Numbered from the stretch's first letter, positions 24,610 through 32,953 are shown. The stretch: DNA of 64,000 nt from an uncultured Christensenella sp. (GCA_910577555.1 CAJTLF010000002.1:1-64000), one strand, 5' to 3'. Made by a program: numbers and translations. Notes: generated by a model from the sequence alone, not told the origin.

Positions 24610-25419
24610 ATGGAAGAAATAAATAAGAAAATTAAACCATATAAGTACCCCTTGATTTTTGATTCTCTTCAATATTTTGAGGCGGCAAATGCGCTTGCCC
24701 AAAAGATAGAATTAGACAAGAAAATTTTAGACAAATATCCGACAGACGATAACAAGAAAGTGTTTAAGGTAAATCTGCTTATTTATCATAGCCTAATAGC
24801 TAATGGGACTATGATGAATGGGGCAATCGCAGAATCAAACTTAAAATATCAAGAAGACGGTTGGTTTATTTGGTTGCAAAACTACAGTTTTTATATATTA
24901 GGGGCTCCGTTTAAAAACACTGATGAGGAATTTACATATTGGTTTGACACCAACTTTGATATGTATTTTGGTAAAGTTGATTTTGGTGGAAGATATTTCT
25001 TGGAAGCTATCAACAATTACAAGAGCGGTCAGTATTATTCATGTGTTTGTGGGCTTTTTCCTTTAATTGAATATCTTGAACGCCGCATCTCAAAATTTGA
25101 TGGGGAAAGCATTTTTCATATTAAAAAGGCATTAGACGAAAGCAGGGTTAAAGATTTATCTGGTTACAAAAAGTATTTCGAAGAGTTCGAAAGCAATCTT
25201 AATAAGTTTTTGAAAGATAATATTTATGCTATATCTGCAGAAATGGAAGCAGAACCAAAATTTATTTGTAGAAATCGTGTACTGCATGGGATATTTACAA
25301 GAGATATAAATAAAACCGATTGTCTTAAACTTTTTTGCATAGTCAAAAGTATGGCGCAGTTTGCGAATTGGTTACATAGTTTAGAAGAAATAAAAAGACT
25401 TAGTGAGGAGCTTAAATAA
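24610..25419 (+). CDS. HEPN-like protein with RNRVLH motif (defence candidate 2)
   Basis: This 269-residue helical protein has at about 145-160 a FLEAINNYKSGQYYSCVCGL segment followed by a long helix with E/R charges, and at 221-226 the sequence RNRVLH. This R-N-x-x-x-H form is the most common HEPN nuclease motif. It has a clear AGGAG ribosome-binding site and no membrane helix. It is probably co-transcribed with the upstream HEPN gene and the downstream AbiH gene. It has the same length as the preceding protein but no obvious sequence similarity to it, so the two may form a heteromeric or two-component toxin unit. Confidence 0.62.
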   Translation: MEEINKKIKPYKYPLIFDSLQYFEAANALAQKIELDKKILDKYPTDDNKKVFKVNLLIYHSLIANGTMMNGAIAESNLKYQEDGWFIWLQNYSFYILGAPFKNTDEEFTYWFDTNFDMYFGKVDFGGRYFLEAINNYKSGQYYSCVCGLFPLIEYLERRISKFDGESIFHIKKALDESRVKDLSGYKKYFEEFESNLNKFLKDNIYAISAEMEAEPKFICRNRVLHGIFTRDINKTDCLKLFCIVKSMAQFANWLHSLEEIKRLSEELK

Positions 25420-25505
25420 ACTGATTTATCAATGAATCTATATAAAAAAGATAACAATAAATCGAAGATGGAATAATGGAAATATTCAAAGGAGAAATGT
25501 AATTT

Positions 25506-26726
25506 ATGGAGTCATCACAACTTCTAATTTTGGGAAATGGCTTTGATGTTCATTGCGGATTAAAGTCAAGCTATAAGGATTTTTTTCGTAGTGTCATTCT
25601 TGATACCGCAGGTGAATCATTTGGCTTATACCAATTACAAGCTGGTGTGAAGGGATTTTGGGAAGGGGTTTTACTTGAATATTATAAAATAAATCCTGAA
25701 AATGATTATAATTGGTGTAATGTTGAAGAAATAATAAAAGATATATTATGGCTTATTTATTATGGCGAAGAAACGGAAAGTGCTAATTTGCATGATGGTT
25801 TATGGTTAGAAGCACTGAGTTTCATTAGTGATGGACGTGATATACTAGACGATAGAATATATCATGATAGACCAATTTTAAGGTATGTGTTTGTTCGTAT
25901 TGTAAAATTTTTTGAACGTCTAAAATTTAAAGGGTGTACAGGTAGAGAAAAGTTACATCTATTAAGTAATCAGTTATTACTAGAATTGAAAGGCTTAGAA
26001 AAACGATTTTGTAAATATCTAAAAAATCAAATATTTAATTCAAAGTCAGCTACACTGAATGAAAATTATATTATCAATGCTATTAATTTGCTTGCTCGTC
26101 TTACAGTATTCGCACACTATAAATTTGATAAATTAGATGATGCCATAACTGGTCAGGATAAAAAGCGCTTAATTGATGTATTTGAAAATTTAAGTGATAC
26201 ATATATACTTAGTTTTAACTATACAACAATTTTTGATTTTTTGGGTGTCAATAAACCGTGCGTATACAACAATGTTCACGGCAAATTGTGTGCTAATCAG
26301 TGTGCAAAAGATTGTAAGGCATCAAGCGTGATATTCGGTATCGACGATAACTTAATTCAATCGCAATCTAACAATTCCGATTTGAGATTATTTAGTAAAA
26401 CTTATCGTAAAATGTTTAGCAATGAAGACCCAATAATTTTATTGCCGCCAAAAGATAATAAACCAATAAGAATAAAATTCTATGGACACTCTTTAAGTGA
26501 AGCGGATTATTCTTATTTTCAAAGCATTTTTGATTATTATGATTTGTATGGTAATACCAATGTAAGTTTAGTATTTTATTACTCTAAGGGGTATGAACAA
26601 CAGGATGCTATCTATAGTCTAATTAGCGAATATGGTAGGTCTTTCACCAATAAAGAGCAAGGAAAAAACTTGATACATAAACTTCTTTTAGAGAATCGAT
26701 TACAAATAATAGAGATTAATGATTAA
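25506..26726 (+). CDS. AbiH-family abortive infection protein
   Basis: This 406-residue protein starts LLILGNGFDVHCGLKSSYKDF, the N-terminal signature of AbiH, which resembles a nucleotide-binding turn. Later AbiH features follow: YILSFNYTTIFD (about 237), NVHGKL (about 258) and a C-terminal FYGHSLSEADYSYF (about 325). AbiH was found as a lactococcal phage abortive infection determinant; its biochemical mechanism is not settled. It has an AAAGGAG ribosome-binding site. Its placement after two HEPN genes strengthens the view that 23.7-26.7 kb is an anti-phage cluster. AT-rich codon use differs from the core genes. Confidence 0.85.
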   Translation: MESSQLLILGNGFDVHCGLKSSYKDFFRSVILDTAGESFGLYQLQAGVKGFWEGVLLEYYKINPENDYNWCNVEEIIKDILWLIYYGEETESANLHDGLWLEALSFISDGRDILDDRIYHDRPILRYVFVRIVKFFERLKFKGCTGREKLHLLSNQLLLELKGLEKRFCKYLKNQIFNSKSATLNENYIINAINLLARLTVFAHYKFDKLDDAITGQDKKRLIDVFENLSDTYILSFNYTTIFDFLGVNKPCVYNNVHGKLCANQCAKDCKASSVIFGIDDNLIQSQSNNSDLRLFSKTYRKMFSNEDPIILLPPKDNKPIRIKFYGHSLSEADYSYFQSIFDYYDLYGNTNVSLVFYYSKGYEQQDAIYSLISEYGRSFTNKEQGKNLIHKLLLENRLQIIEIND

Positions 26727-26817
26727 TATTTATGAATTTAGACGATTTTCATATTTTAATTAAGAAAGTTAAACAAATAATTTTCAATCAACATAGTAAA
26801 CTTAAGCTAACATAAAA

Positions 26818-26845
26818 ATAGGGAACGGTTTTTCACGTTCCCTAT
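26818..26845. terminator. Bidirectional terminator between AbiH and the minus-strand cluster
   Basis: ATAGGGAACG (26818-26827) pairs with CGTTCCCTAT (26836-26845) between two convergent transcription units. Confidence 0.8.
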
Positions 26846-26849
26846 AAAT

Positions 26850-27098
26850 TTAATTAAATTTTATTATGTATTCTTCATAGGTTTTTTGAGCGTTTTCAAG
26901 ATAGTTGAAGTATTGTCCGAAAGCCCACGCATATTTGCCGTCTGGGTATTGCTTTACGTCAACAGCAACCACATACGGACAGTAAGTTTTTCTTTTAAGT
27001 AATGCAACATTGCTAAATAGAGTTTTATAATAGTTTATTACGGTATATTCGACTTTGCCGTTAATAAATTTGTCGCCTATATTTAATTTTACTAACAT
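26850..27098 (-). CDS. Small hypothetical protein
   Basis: This encodes 82 residues, soluble in composition, beginning MLVKLNIGDKFINGKVEYTV. No family is recognised. It is the last gene of the minus-strand cluster and has AAAAGGAG before its start at 27098. Small beta-barrel-like composition (short strands with Lys and Tyr) is all that can be said. Confidence 0.6.
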   Translation of the reverse strand: MLVKLNIGDKFINGKVEYTVINYYKTLFSNVALLKRKTYCPYVVAVDVKQYPDGKYAWAFGQYFNYLENAQKTYEEYIIKFN

Positions 27099-27112
27099 TT
27101 TTATTACTCCTT

Positions 27113-27943
27113 TTAATTAAGATTTAGATATTTATGAAAGCGGTGGTATTGAAATATAAAAGCCGGTGTTTTCCAGACACTCCAAAGTTCGCGCGTAAAA
27201 GCGTCTTGGTGTTTTACAACAGCTGGAACTCCCGCAAGCGATAATTGCAAATAGGTCATATGAACACAACGAGCGTCAACGTCGCCTGCGTCCATGTAAC
27301 AGTTATAGGCATAGTTTACGCCGTAGTCGTTTTTGAGAACATCTAACACCGCTAACAGTAAGCCGCCACCGCCTGAACAGCAGTCGTTAATAGTGATTAT
27401 TTCATTTTGTTCGATGTCGGTTTTCGTAAATGTCATTTTAGCCATAAGTTTTGAAACGTGGTAAGGTGTAAAATATTGACCTGCGCTTTTGTTTCCTTGA
27501 TTGCATTGCATAAACAGTTCGCCAAGATAATCGTCAAATACACCGTCGTCGTATGTAACGGACGAACAAAGTGCAAATATGTTACTGAATATATCTGCAA
27601 TCAATTTCTGTTCAGAAGAGGAATAGGTTTTGATTATTTCCAAATAACGCTTTTCCCGTTCGTCGTATTTGGTAAAGTCTACTAAATTAGAGATAGCCAA
27701 AGCTCCGCACTCAAACACGTCGGATATGAGCTTGCTTTTATTAACCCGATATGACGAGCTGTCTATCATTTTCATTATGTCCTTTACGGTAGGTATAGGA
27801 TAGGGGCATAAATTTACACCGCCGACAATTCGTTTTCCCGTTTTCACGGGTTCGCTTACTGTCGGCGGTTCAATGGTAGGAAGCTCTTGATTGTGGTCTA
27901 ACACAATATTGAAGATTGATATTTGTCCTTTTAAGTTACTCAT
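27113..27943 (-). CDS. N-6 adenine DNA methylase-like protein
   Basis: This 276-residue protein has an N-terminal helical half followed by SAGQYFTPYHVSKLMAKM, typical of HsdM-like methylases, and a SAM-binding motif I reading NDCCSGGGGLLLAVL. The helix-strand pattern continues to DVDARCVHMTYLQLSL, and the protein ends soon after WKTPAFIF. The catalytic NPPY/F motif is not visible. Short phage and ICE relatives of this group appear to end in the same way, so it may be the natural form rather than a truncation. It might protect element DNA or act without catalysis. Confidence 0.72.
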   Translation of the reverse strand: MSNLKGQISIFNIVLDHNQELPTIEPPTVSEPVKTGKRIVGGVNLCPYPIPTVKDIMKMIDSSSYRVNKSKLISDVFECGALAISNLVDFTKYDEREKRYLEIIKTYSSSEQKLIADIFSNIFALCSSVTYDDGVFDDYLGELFMQCNQGNKSAGQYFTPYHVSKLMAKMTFTKTDIEQNEIITINDCCSGGGGLLLAVLDVLKNDYGVNYAYNCYMDAGDVDARCVHMTYLQLSLAGVPAVVKHQDAFTRELWSVWKTPAFIFQYHRFHKYLNLN

Positions 27944-27957
27944 ATGTTTACTCCTTA

Positions 27958-28257
27958 TCAGCGTTTATTCGGCGAATAATATCTGCCGTGAACGTCAAGC
28001 ACTTTGTTGTTTTCGGTGTATTCGGGTTTACCCATTTTGCAGGCACGCATTATAAGGTTTTCTGTACTGATTTCTGCAGGCGGTATATTGCCGTTTGAAA
28101 AAGTATCGCTTTTGCCGACTTCAAGTATGTCAAAGCCTTTTTTAACTAAAAACGCACTTAATTTCCAAAGGGCGTCAAAGTAACCGTTACTGTCGATAAT
28201 CATTGAAACATTTGCCTGCTTGTGATAAGCGGTAACTCTGAAATAATTGTTGTTCAT
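27958..28257 (-). CDS. Hypothetical protein
   Basis: This encodes 99 residues, alpha/beta in composition, beginning MNNNYFRVTAYHKQANVSMI and ending GRYYSPNKR. No catalytic motif or membrane segment is visible. The ribosome-binding site is AAAGGAG. Proteins of this size with the YHKQ...MIIDSNG start seem to belong to element-borne unknowns; no function can be given. Confidence 0.6.
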   Translation of the reverse strand: MNNNYFRVTAYHKQANVSMIIDSNGYFDALWKLSAFLVKKGFDILEVGKSDTFSNGNIPPAEISTENLIMRACKMGKPEYTENNKVLDVHGRYYSPNKR

Positions 28258-28275
28258 ATTATTTACTCCTTTGCC

Positions 28276-29604
28276 TTATGCAGCTAATAATTTTTTGATT
28301 TGTCTGTTTGCGAACGGCATCCATTGCTTGTTGACGAAATGTAAAACGTTATCGTTCGGTGGGGTATCGTCGCAGCCATAGCACTGTAAAACCTTGTGTT
28401 GCTCAATTGAAAATTCAACTGTTACAAATGGTATATCAGGTTCTGCTATATTCCGTACAAAGAATATAAGCGTTTCTTCGCGTACCATTTTTTGGTCGTA
28501 GCCCAAACGTCCTACGCAGTGTGAAAGCTGCTCGCCTTCACGGATAAGCTCTGCCGGACTGTGCGGTATGAGCATAATAAAATCGGCTTGCCGTTTGTAC
28601 TGCAAGCCTTCATATTTTTGTGCAACCAAAGCAAATTGTTTATATAACTCGGCGCGTTCTTTTTCGTCCGCAACAGCTTTTGCCGTAGCGTATTCGTCCG
28701 ACCGTATATCGTGCCAACGTTTAAAGTCGTGGGGGTAACGGTTTTTAGGTAAAGTCATATCCAAGCCGAGATAGGTGCAGGCTTTTACATAGTCCGCATA
28801 GGAATTGACGTTTGTATTTTGTTTTTTAATGTAGTTCAGGAATGTGCCTATTTCTTTGCTTGATATAACTTTGTTTACAATGTGCGTATAATTATAATTT
28901 TCTAATAATTCTTTTTTCTCTCTATCGAACTTTTGAGCTTCAAGCAAAGTCATTTCAGTTTTATATGCCGACAACATAACCTGAGCTGAAAAGTACGGAT
29001 AGTTCCCACATTCGTTACGGAGTTGTTTTGCGTACTTTACAAGCCATTTACGGAAGTTTTTATCTTTGCCCGCTTTCCTTAACAGAGTTTTATTTGTGGC
29101 AAGATGTTGTAAGCCTAACTTTATAAAATATTCGGCTTGCGGATACTGTTCGTAAGTACGCAAATATTTGAAAACGTTGTAATAGGGGTATTTGTCAATT
29201 ACGCTGTATTTATAAGCATCAAATTTCAAAGCGAATTTTTTATTTACGACTTCCGCATCGGGGTCGTAATATTTATCTTTTGCGGTTTCCCATTTACCGT
29301 TTTCATAGTATTTTTGTTTGTCTGTAAGTCCGTGGCTGTACCAGCCGACTGAATAGCCCATCATTGTATATTCCAAATCTTTCACATAACAGATTTCAGA
29401 ATGAACGCCGTGAACGGCAACCTGTTTACAAAACCATTGATTTTTATAGCTTTTACACGCGACGGTAATTTTTACGAGTTCGTCTTTTATTTTTGCAAAG
29501 TAGGCGTAAAACCTTACGCTACCGTCTTGCCGGCTTTTTATATCTTTGTTTCTTATTCTTTTTGCTATGTATGCAGGGATAGGTTTAAGATTTTCAATAT
29601 TCAT
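28276..29604 (-). CDS. PcfJ-like protein
   Basis: This 442-residue protein has the PcfJ domain in its last about 130 residues: MLIPHSPAELIREGEQLSHC, VGRLGYDQKM, LIFFVRN and PFVTVEF, followed by the CYGCDD region. PcfJ is encoded in enterococcal pheromone plasmid pCF10 and in many Firmicutes conjugative elements and phages. Its biochemical role is undefined; conserved His/Cys (HCVG, CYGCDD) suggest metal binding. The N-terminal about 300 residues are helical and basic. The PcfK-like gene is adjacent upstream (4-nt gap), the usual arrangement for this pair. Confidence 0.82.
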   Translation of the reverse strand: MNIENLKPIPAYIAKRIRNKDIKSRQDGSVRFYAYFAKIKDELVKITVACKSYKNQWFCKQVAVHGVHSEICYVKDLEYTMMGYSVGWYSHGLTDKQKYYENGKWETAKDKYYDPDAEVVNKKFALKFDAYKYSVIDKYPYYNVFKYLRTYEQYPQAEYFIKLGLQHLATNKTLLRKAGKDKNFRKWLVKYAKQLRNECGNYPYFSAQVMLSAYKTEMTLLEAQKFDREKKELLENYNYTHIVNKVISSKEIGTFLNYIKKQNTNVNSYADYVKACTYLGLDMTLPKNRYPHDFKRWHDIRSDEYATAKAVADEKERAELYKQFALVAQKYEGLQYKRQADFIMLIPHSPAELIREGEQLSHCVGRLGYDQKMVREETLIFFVRNIAEPDIPFVTVEFSIEQHKVLQCYGCDDTPPNDNVLHFVNKQWMPFANRQIKKLLAA

Positions 29605-29608
29605 AATT

Positions 29609-30700
29609 TCACTCCAAAGTAAAAATATTTCCGAGCAGGTCGGATAAAATGATTATTGCGTTTTTGTCAAACGCTTTTAAACGCTCACGTTCTTGTTCAA
29701 GGTCAAAATCGTCGTCGGGGGTGTCTTGGTCGTCGCCCATATCAACGCCTTCTAAAATTTTAGAAATGGTAGGTATTTCTTCGGGTTCTTCGATATCGCC
29801 GTCGAATTTCTGCATTTCGTCAACGCTTAATTCTTCTGGTATAATCTCACCCGTTTCCACGTCAATTATTTGTTTGCTTTCTGAGTTCTTTGTTATAACG
29901 CGGTTTACTGTTCTATCGTTTGTGCCTTCCAACGGCTCGCACACGGCAACTTTATATCCTGCGGAAACTAATTTTGTTATATAGCTTTCGGCGGCGTGGA
30001 AAGGTACGCCCGTCATAGGCACGCGTTCGTTAAGTCCGCAATCTCTGCCCGTTAAAGTCAGGTTGAGAACGTCGGCAGATATTTTTGCGTCGTCGCCAAA
30101 CATTTCGTAGAAATCACCTAATCTGTAAAACACAATGCAGTCATTGTATTGTTCCTTTACGGATAAATAGTGCAGATACATAGGCGAGCCTTGTTTCTGT
30201 TCTATCTTGGGTTGTTCTACAATAACGTTTGCAGACGGCGATACAGGTTTGGTCGATTCTGTACTGTCGTTTACCATATCAAATATAGATAACTGCGGTT
30301 TCGGTTTGGGTGCAGGCGGTGTATATGGAACAGTAGGAGTGGGCTTCGTAGTATTAACGGGTTTCGGCGGCGCATATTCCGTACCGTCTGCGTTATAGAG
30401 CTTGCCTTCAATGCTATTTTCTTCAAAGTAGTGTATAGCCCAAGCGTAAACGGTATCGTCATCTATGCAACGTACCTGACGACCTTTGCGTTCGTTTTCG
30501 GTAATTAAATTTAATACCTGTTCTTCCGCATACGCCATAAACGTAGTAAGGTCTTTTTTGTTTAAAAGCTTTTTACCGTCTTTAACGATTTGCACACCGT
30601 TATTGATTTTTTCGGCAAGCACGTCGCTTACGTTATTTTGTAAATACGCTTTTATTTTTTCTTGTTCGTGGTTTGAAGTGGATAAGTTTAATTCAATCAT
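29609..30700 (-). CDS. PcfK-like protein fused to MutS domain I
   Basis: This 363-residue protein combines two modules. Residues 1-105 resemble PcfK (VAKEKIN-like helices, then DDDTVYAWAIHYFEENSIEG). A Pro/Lys-rich linker (about 108-140) leads to about 175-280, which matches the N-terminal mismatch-recognition domain of MutS: HYLSVKEQYNDCIVFYRLGD, GDFYEMFGDDA with the Phe-x-Glu wedge, and RVPMTGVPFHAAESYI. The MutS clamp and ATPase domains are absent. The tail is acidic. A DNA-structure-reading module in a conjugation-type protein could recognise mismatched, hairpin or single-strand DNA; that is inference. Confidence 0.75.
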   Translation of the reverse strand: MIELNLSTSNHEQEKIKAYLQNNVSDVLAEKINNGVQIVKDGKKLLNKKDLTTFMAYAEEQVLNLITENERKGRQVRCIDDDTVYAWAIHYFEENSIEGKLYNADGTEYAPPKPVNTTKPTPTVPYTPPAPKPKPQLSIFDMVNDSTESTKPVSPSANVIVEQPKIEQKQGSPMYLHYLSVKEQYNDCIVFYRLGDFYEMFGDDAKISADVLNLTLTGRDCGLNERVPMTGVPFHAAESYITKLVSAGYKVAVCEPLEGTNDRTVNRVITKNSESKQIIDVETGEIIPEELSVDEMQKFDGDIEEPEEIPTISKILEGVDMGDDQDTPDDDFDLEQERERLKAFDKNAIIILSDLLGNIFTLE

Positions 30701-30751
30701 ATTTTAGAACTCCTTATAAATTTTTTGTAAATTAAAAACGCCCGTTCATAT

Positions 30752-30988
30752 TCAGAACGGACAGCCTTTCCAACGCCATTTGTATTCGATAAAGTTTTTT
30801 ATAGGTAAGATAATCCAAACTACGTTAATAACCAATTCTTGGGTTTGTCTGTCTTTTGGCGGACTGTTTTCGTACCAACGCACGCTATCTACTGCGCTGT
30901 TGTATGTATTCGTTACAAGGTAGGTTTTTATTTTGCGTTTACCTTTTTTCTTGTAACAAACTTTATAGCCGTATTTATTATCCCGCAT
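30752..30988 (-). CDS. Small basic protein of conjugative-element type
   Basis: This encodes 78 residues with a very basic N-terminus (YKVCYKKKGKRKIK) and the C-terminal sequence IEYKWRWKGCPF, which recalls short proteins in Firmicutes conjugative elements. No function is known to me. Its start overlaps the end of the upstream gene by 11 nt. Confidence 0.6.
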   Translation of the reverse strand: MRDNKYGYKVCYKKKGKRKIKTYLVTNTYNSAVDSVRWYENSPPKDRQTQELVINVVWIILPIKNFIEYKWRWKGCPF

Positions 30989-31412
30989 AAAGTTCTTCTC
31001 CGTATGCGTCTATTGCATTGCAGGTTTGCGGCAGTAAGCTCGCTTGCGCCGTTTCGCCCCACCAAGCAAGGCAGACAGCTCGTTTGTCTGTATCTATCCA
31101 TATTGCCGGACCACCCGTTGCAACTGTAATTCTTACGGACTGATATTCTTTCCGTGAATTGATAATGTAATCAATATCAAAGGCGTCCGAAAAGTAATCA
31201 TACAAGTTTATCTGTTCAAGCTCGTATACGTCTATATGTTCTTTACAGTGGGGGCATATATAAACGGTATCGTCGTCTTCATTAGTGGTTTCTTCGGCGT
31301 CGTCTATATTGAAAGTGTTGTGGCAGTAGGGGCATTTATGCAATTTGCCTTCTACAACTTCGTCAAGCTCTTTTGATATTGCTAAACAAGTCTGGAAATT
31401 TTCGTCTTTCAT
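30978..31412 (-). CDS. Hypothetical protein with zinc-ribbon motifs
   Basis: This 144-residue protein has two CxxC pairs near residue 23 (CPYCHN) and residue 52 (CPHCKEH), consistent with one small zinc ribbon, set in a highly acidic stretch (DDAEETTNEDDDT). The C-terminal half contains SVRITVATGGPAIWIDT, a beta-rich segment. It is a likely nucleic-acid- or protein-binding factor of the accessory cluster; no family is recognised. Confidence 0.6.
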   Translation of the reverse strand: MKDENFQTCLAISKELDEVVEGKLHKCPYCHNTFNIDDAEETTNEDDDTVYICPHCKEHIDVYELEQINLYDYFSDAFDIDYIINSRKEYQSVRITVATGGPAIWIDTDKRAVCLAWWGETAQASLLPQTCNAIDAYGEELYAG

Positions 31413-31414
31413 AA

Positions 31415-31873
31415 TTATAATCTCCCGTATATATCGTCTGCGTAGTAGCTACAAGTAAAGCCGTTAAATATAGCAGTACATAAGATATCTTTATATTTAA
31501 CTATGTAATAGGTCTGATTACCTTTTTGCCGCTGTTCAAGTACGGTTATTTCGTCCATTGCACCGTCAAGTGAATTGATATGCGCGTCAACTGTGTAAGC
31601 CTTGCCGTCGCAAAAATCTTCAAGGTCTGATATGTCCTTTAAGGGTGTAGGCGTTTCAAGCGTTCCCATACAGTAATCGTAGCCGTAATATTCCGCATAG
31701 GCACAGGTATTTAACGCATTAGTTAAGTGTGCCGCTAAATATAAGCTATCGTCGTCGATTTTTGACTTGATAAACTCTTTCAGCGTTTCATAGGTCGTTA
31801 TGTCGTCGCGTTGCTCTGATAATTCAATTACGGCTGTATTAAAGCCTTTCTGATATAATTCTAAAATTGTCAT
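31415..31873 (-). CDS. Hypothetical protein
   Basis: This encodes 152 residues, acidic, beginning MTILELYQKGFNTAVIELSE and rich in short helices, with a Tyr-rich middle (CAYAEYYGYDYCMG). No membrane segment or known motif is visible. It is 2 nt from the next gene and shares the operon. Confidence 0.6.
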   Translation of the reverse strand: MTILELYQKGFNTAVIELSEQRDDITTYETLKEFIKSKIDDDSLYLAAHLTNALNTCAYAEYYGYDYCMGTLETPTPLKDISDLEDFCDGKAYTVDAHINSLDGAMDEITVLEQRQKGNQTYYIVKYKDILCTAIFNGFTCSYYADDIYGRL

Positions 31874-31885
31874 TTTAATTACTCC

Positions 31886-32212
31886 TTATAAAACTTTTTT
31901 GAACCAAACGTAGTAGGTAGTTTCGATAGTTTCAAGTACTTCGTAACTGCCTTCTTTGTTTTCGTCGCTGTCGTGGTCAACTGATTTGAAAACGGGTACA
32001 TTAGTGTAAATGACGTCAACGTAACCTTTGAACTCGTCTTGTTTTCCGAATACGGGCTTGCATTGTTCGGAAACACTTTCAAATACTCTGATGTACGGTT
32101 TTCCTTTGCTTGAAAGAGAGGGGATAAGTAAGTTACCTTCTGAAAGATAACCAACGCCTTTCAACTTTTCATCTCTGTTCACTTTGCTGATGCTGTAAAC
32201 TACTTTTTGCAT
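31886..32212 (-). CDS. Hypothetical protein, first gene of the minus-strand cluster
   Basis: This encodes 108 residues with a basic N-terminal third and an acidic patch (SVDHDSDENKEGS). An AAGGAG ribosome-binding site precedes the ATG at 32212. It lies directly downstream of the element promoter at 32266-32271 on the minus strand, so it is probably the first gene transcribed. No function is recognised. Confidence 0.6.
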   Translation of the reverse strand: MQKVVYSISKVNRDEKLKGVGYLSEGNLLIPSLSSKGKPYIRVFESVSEQCKPVFGKQDEFKGYVDVIYTNVPVFKSVDHDSDENKEGSYEVLETIETTYYVWFKKVL

Positions 32213-32265
32213 TTTTTAGTTACTCCTTATATGTTTTTTTGTTTTTCTGTCTTTCGACAGTCGTA

Positions 32266-32271
32266 ATCGTA
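32266..32271 (-). promoter_or_regulatory. Extended -10 promoter of the minus-strand cluster
   Basis: On the minus strand the sequence reads TGCTACGAT, an extended -10 (TG-C-TACGAT). No convincing -35 lies 17 nt upstream. Transcription would enter the leader ahead of the gene starting at 32212. Confidence 0.45.
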
Positions 32272-32363
32272 GCATTGAACGACGATTAGATTTTTTACGA
32301 TAGAAAACTCAATAACGGAAGTCAGCGATAAAGGAAACAAGTTTGCATTTTAGGTAAACTAAA

Positions 32364-32390
32364 AAAGCCGAGTAATTTACCCGACTTTCT
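32364..32390 (-). terminator. Terminator-like hairpin, minus strand
   Basis: On the minus strand CGGGTAA pairs with TTACTCG (one G.T pair), followed by a run of six T. It could stop transcripts coming from the tRNA side. Confidence 0.5.
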
Positions 32391-32423
32391 ACAACTTTAA
32401 ATTCCTTCGCAAACTTTTTCCCG

Positions 32424-32452
32424 TTGACTTCTGCGGCGTACTGTGCTACGAT
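32424..32452 (+). promoter_or_regulatory. Strong plus-strand promoter without a gene behind it
   Basis: TTGACT (32424-32429), exactly 17 nt, then TACGAT (32447-32452) with TG before it. Downstream lie only the tRNA terminator and tRNA genes on the opposite strand, so the gene it once served may have been lost, or it makes an antisense RNA. Confidence 0.6.
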
Positions 32453-32498
32453 AAACGCCCGAAAGACAAAAAAACATATTTATTTGCAAAACAAAAAA

Positions 32499-32527
32499 AG
32501 CCGTGCTATTTTTTCAATAGCACGGCT
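32499..32527 (-). terminator. Terminator of the tRNA operon
   Basis: On the minus strand AGCCGTGCTATT (arm at 32516-32527) pairs with its complement (32499-32510), followed by seven T. It ends the tRNA operon transcript about 80 nt after tRNA-Glu. Confidence 0.9.
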
Positions 32528-32605
32528 AATATGATATTAAGTTTTAAAATAAATAACCAGCCGCAACTCACTTGAATTTACAAATAAGTTCGACTGGTTA
32601 TCTAT

Positions 32606-32680
32606 TGGTGACCCGTACGGGAATCGAACCCATGTTACCACCGTGAAAGGGTGATGTCTTAACCGCTTGACCAACGGGCC
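32606..32680 (-). tRNA. tRNA-Glu (anticodon TTC)
   Basis: Read on the minus strand it begins GGCCCGTTGGTCAAGCGG, has anticodon loop CTTTCAC, T arm GGTTCGATTCC and ends ACGGGTCACCA with CCA encoded. The acceptor stem is GGCCCGT/ACGGGTC with one G.T pair. It is the last gene of the tRNA operon. Confidence 0.95.
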
Positions 32681-32743
32681 GGTCACAAATTCGCGCAGAG
32701 CGCAAATTCAAATATTAAATCGCTTTTAAAGCGTTATTGTCTT

Positions 32744-32821
32744 TGGTAGCGACGGGTGGATTCGAACCGCCGACCTGCCGGGTATGAACCGGCCGCTATA
32801 GACCAACTAAGCTACGTCGCC
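32744..32821 (-). tRNA. tRNA-Met (elongator, anticodon CAT)
   Basis: On the minus strand it begins GGCGACGTAGCTTAG, has anticodon loop TTCATAC and ends CGTCGCTACCA. The acceptor pairs G1.T72 and lacks initiator features, so it is read as elongator Met, closely like the Bacillus elongator pattern. Confidence 0.92.
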
Positions 32822-32846
32822 ATAAACCCGTAAAAACGGGCAAATT

Positions 32847-32924
<78 letters not shown>

Positions 32925-32953
32925 ATATAAACGCCTTCGTTCAAGGCTTTTTT

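Larger units (their letters stand above)
26850..32212 (-). mobile_element. Plasmid/ICE/phage-type accessory gene cluster
   Basis: Nine closely spaced minus-strand genes share AAGGAG-type ribosome-binding sites. PcfJ, a PcfK-MutS domain I fusion, an N-6 methylase-like protein and a small protein ending KWRWKGCPF are typical cargo of Firmicutes conjugative elements, plasmids and phages. No relaxase, coupling protein or integrase is present, so this is a remnant or a cassette. It abuts a tRNA operon terminator at 32499, a common integration neighbourhood. The end points are approximate. Confidence 0.6.
32213..32498. other. Non-coding control region at the element edge
   Basis: This stretch has no gene. 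It holds the minus-strand promoter of the accessory cluster (TACGAT at 32266-32271 with TG before it), a CTGTC/GACAG hairpin (32247-32260), a terminator-like hairpin (32364-32390) and a plus-strand promoter (32424-32452). The sequence around the two promoters is shared in opposite orientation: TGCTACGAT, CGAAAGACA and CAAAAAAACATAT-type leaders occur in the same order on each strand. Confidence 0.55.

Noticed and set aside
26732..26815. 27-codon frame after the AbiH gene
   Set aside because: No ribosome-binding site and it ends at the terminator; probably chance in AT-rich DNA.
27113..27943. N-6 methylase read as a truncated pseudogene
   Set aside because: NPPY is missing, but phage and element relatives of about 280 residues seem to end in the same way, so it is kept as a CDS.
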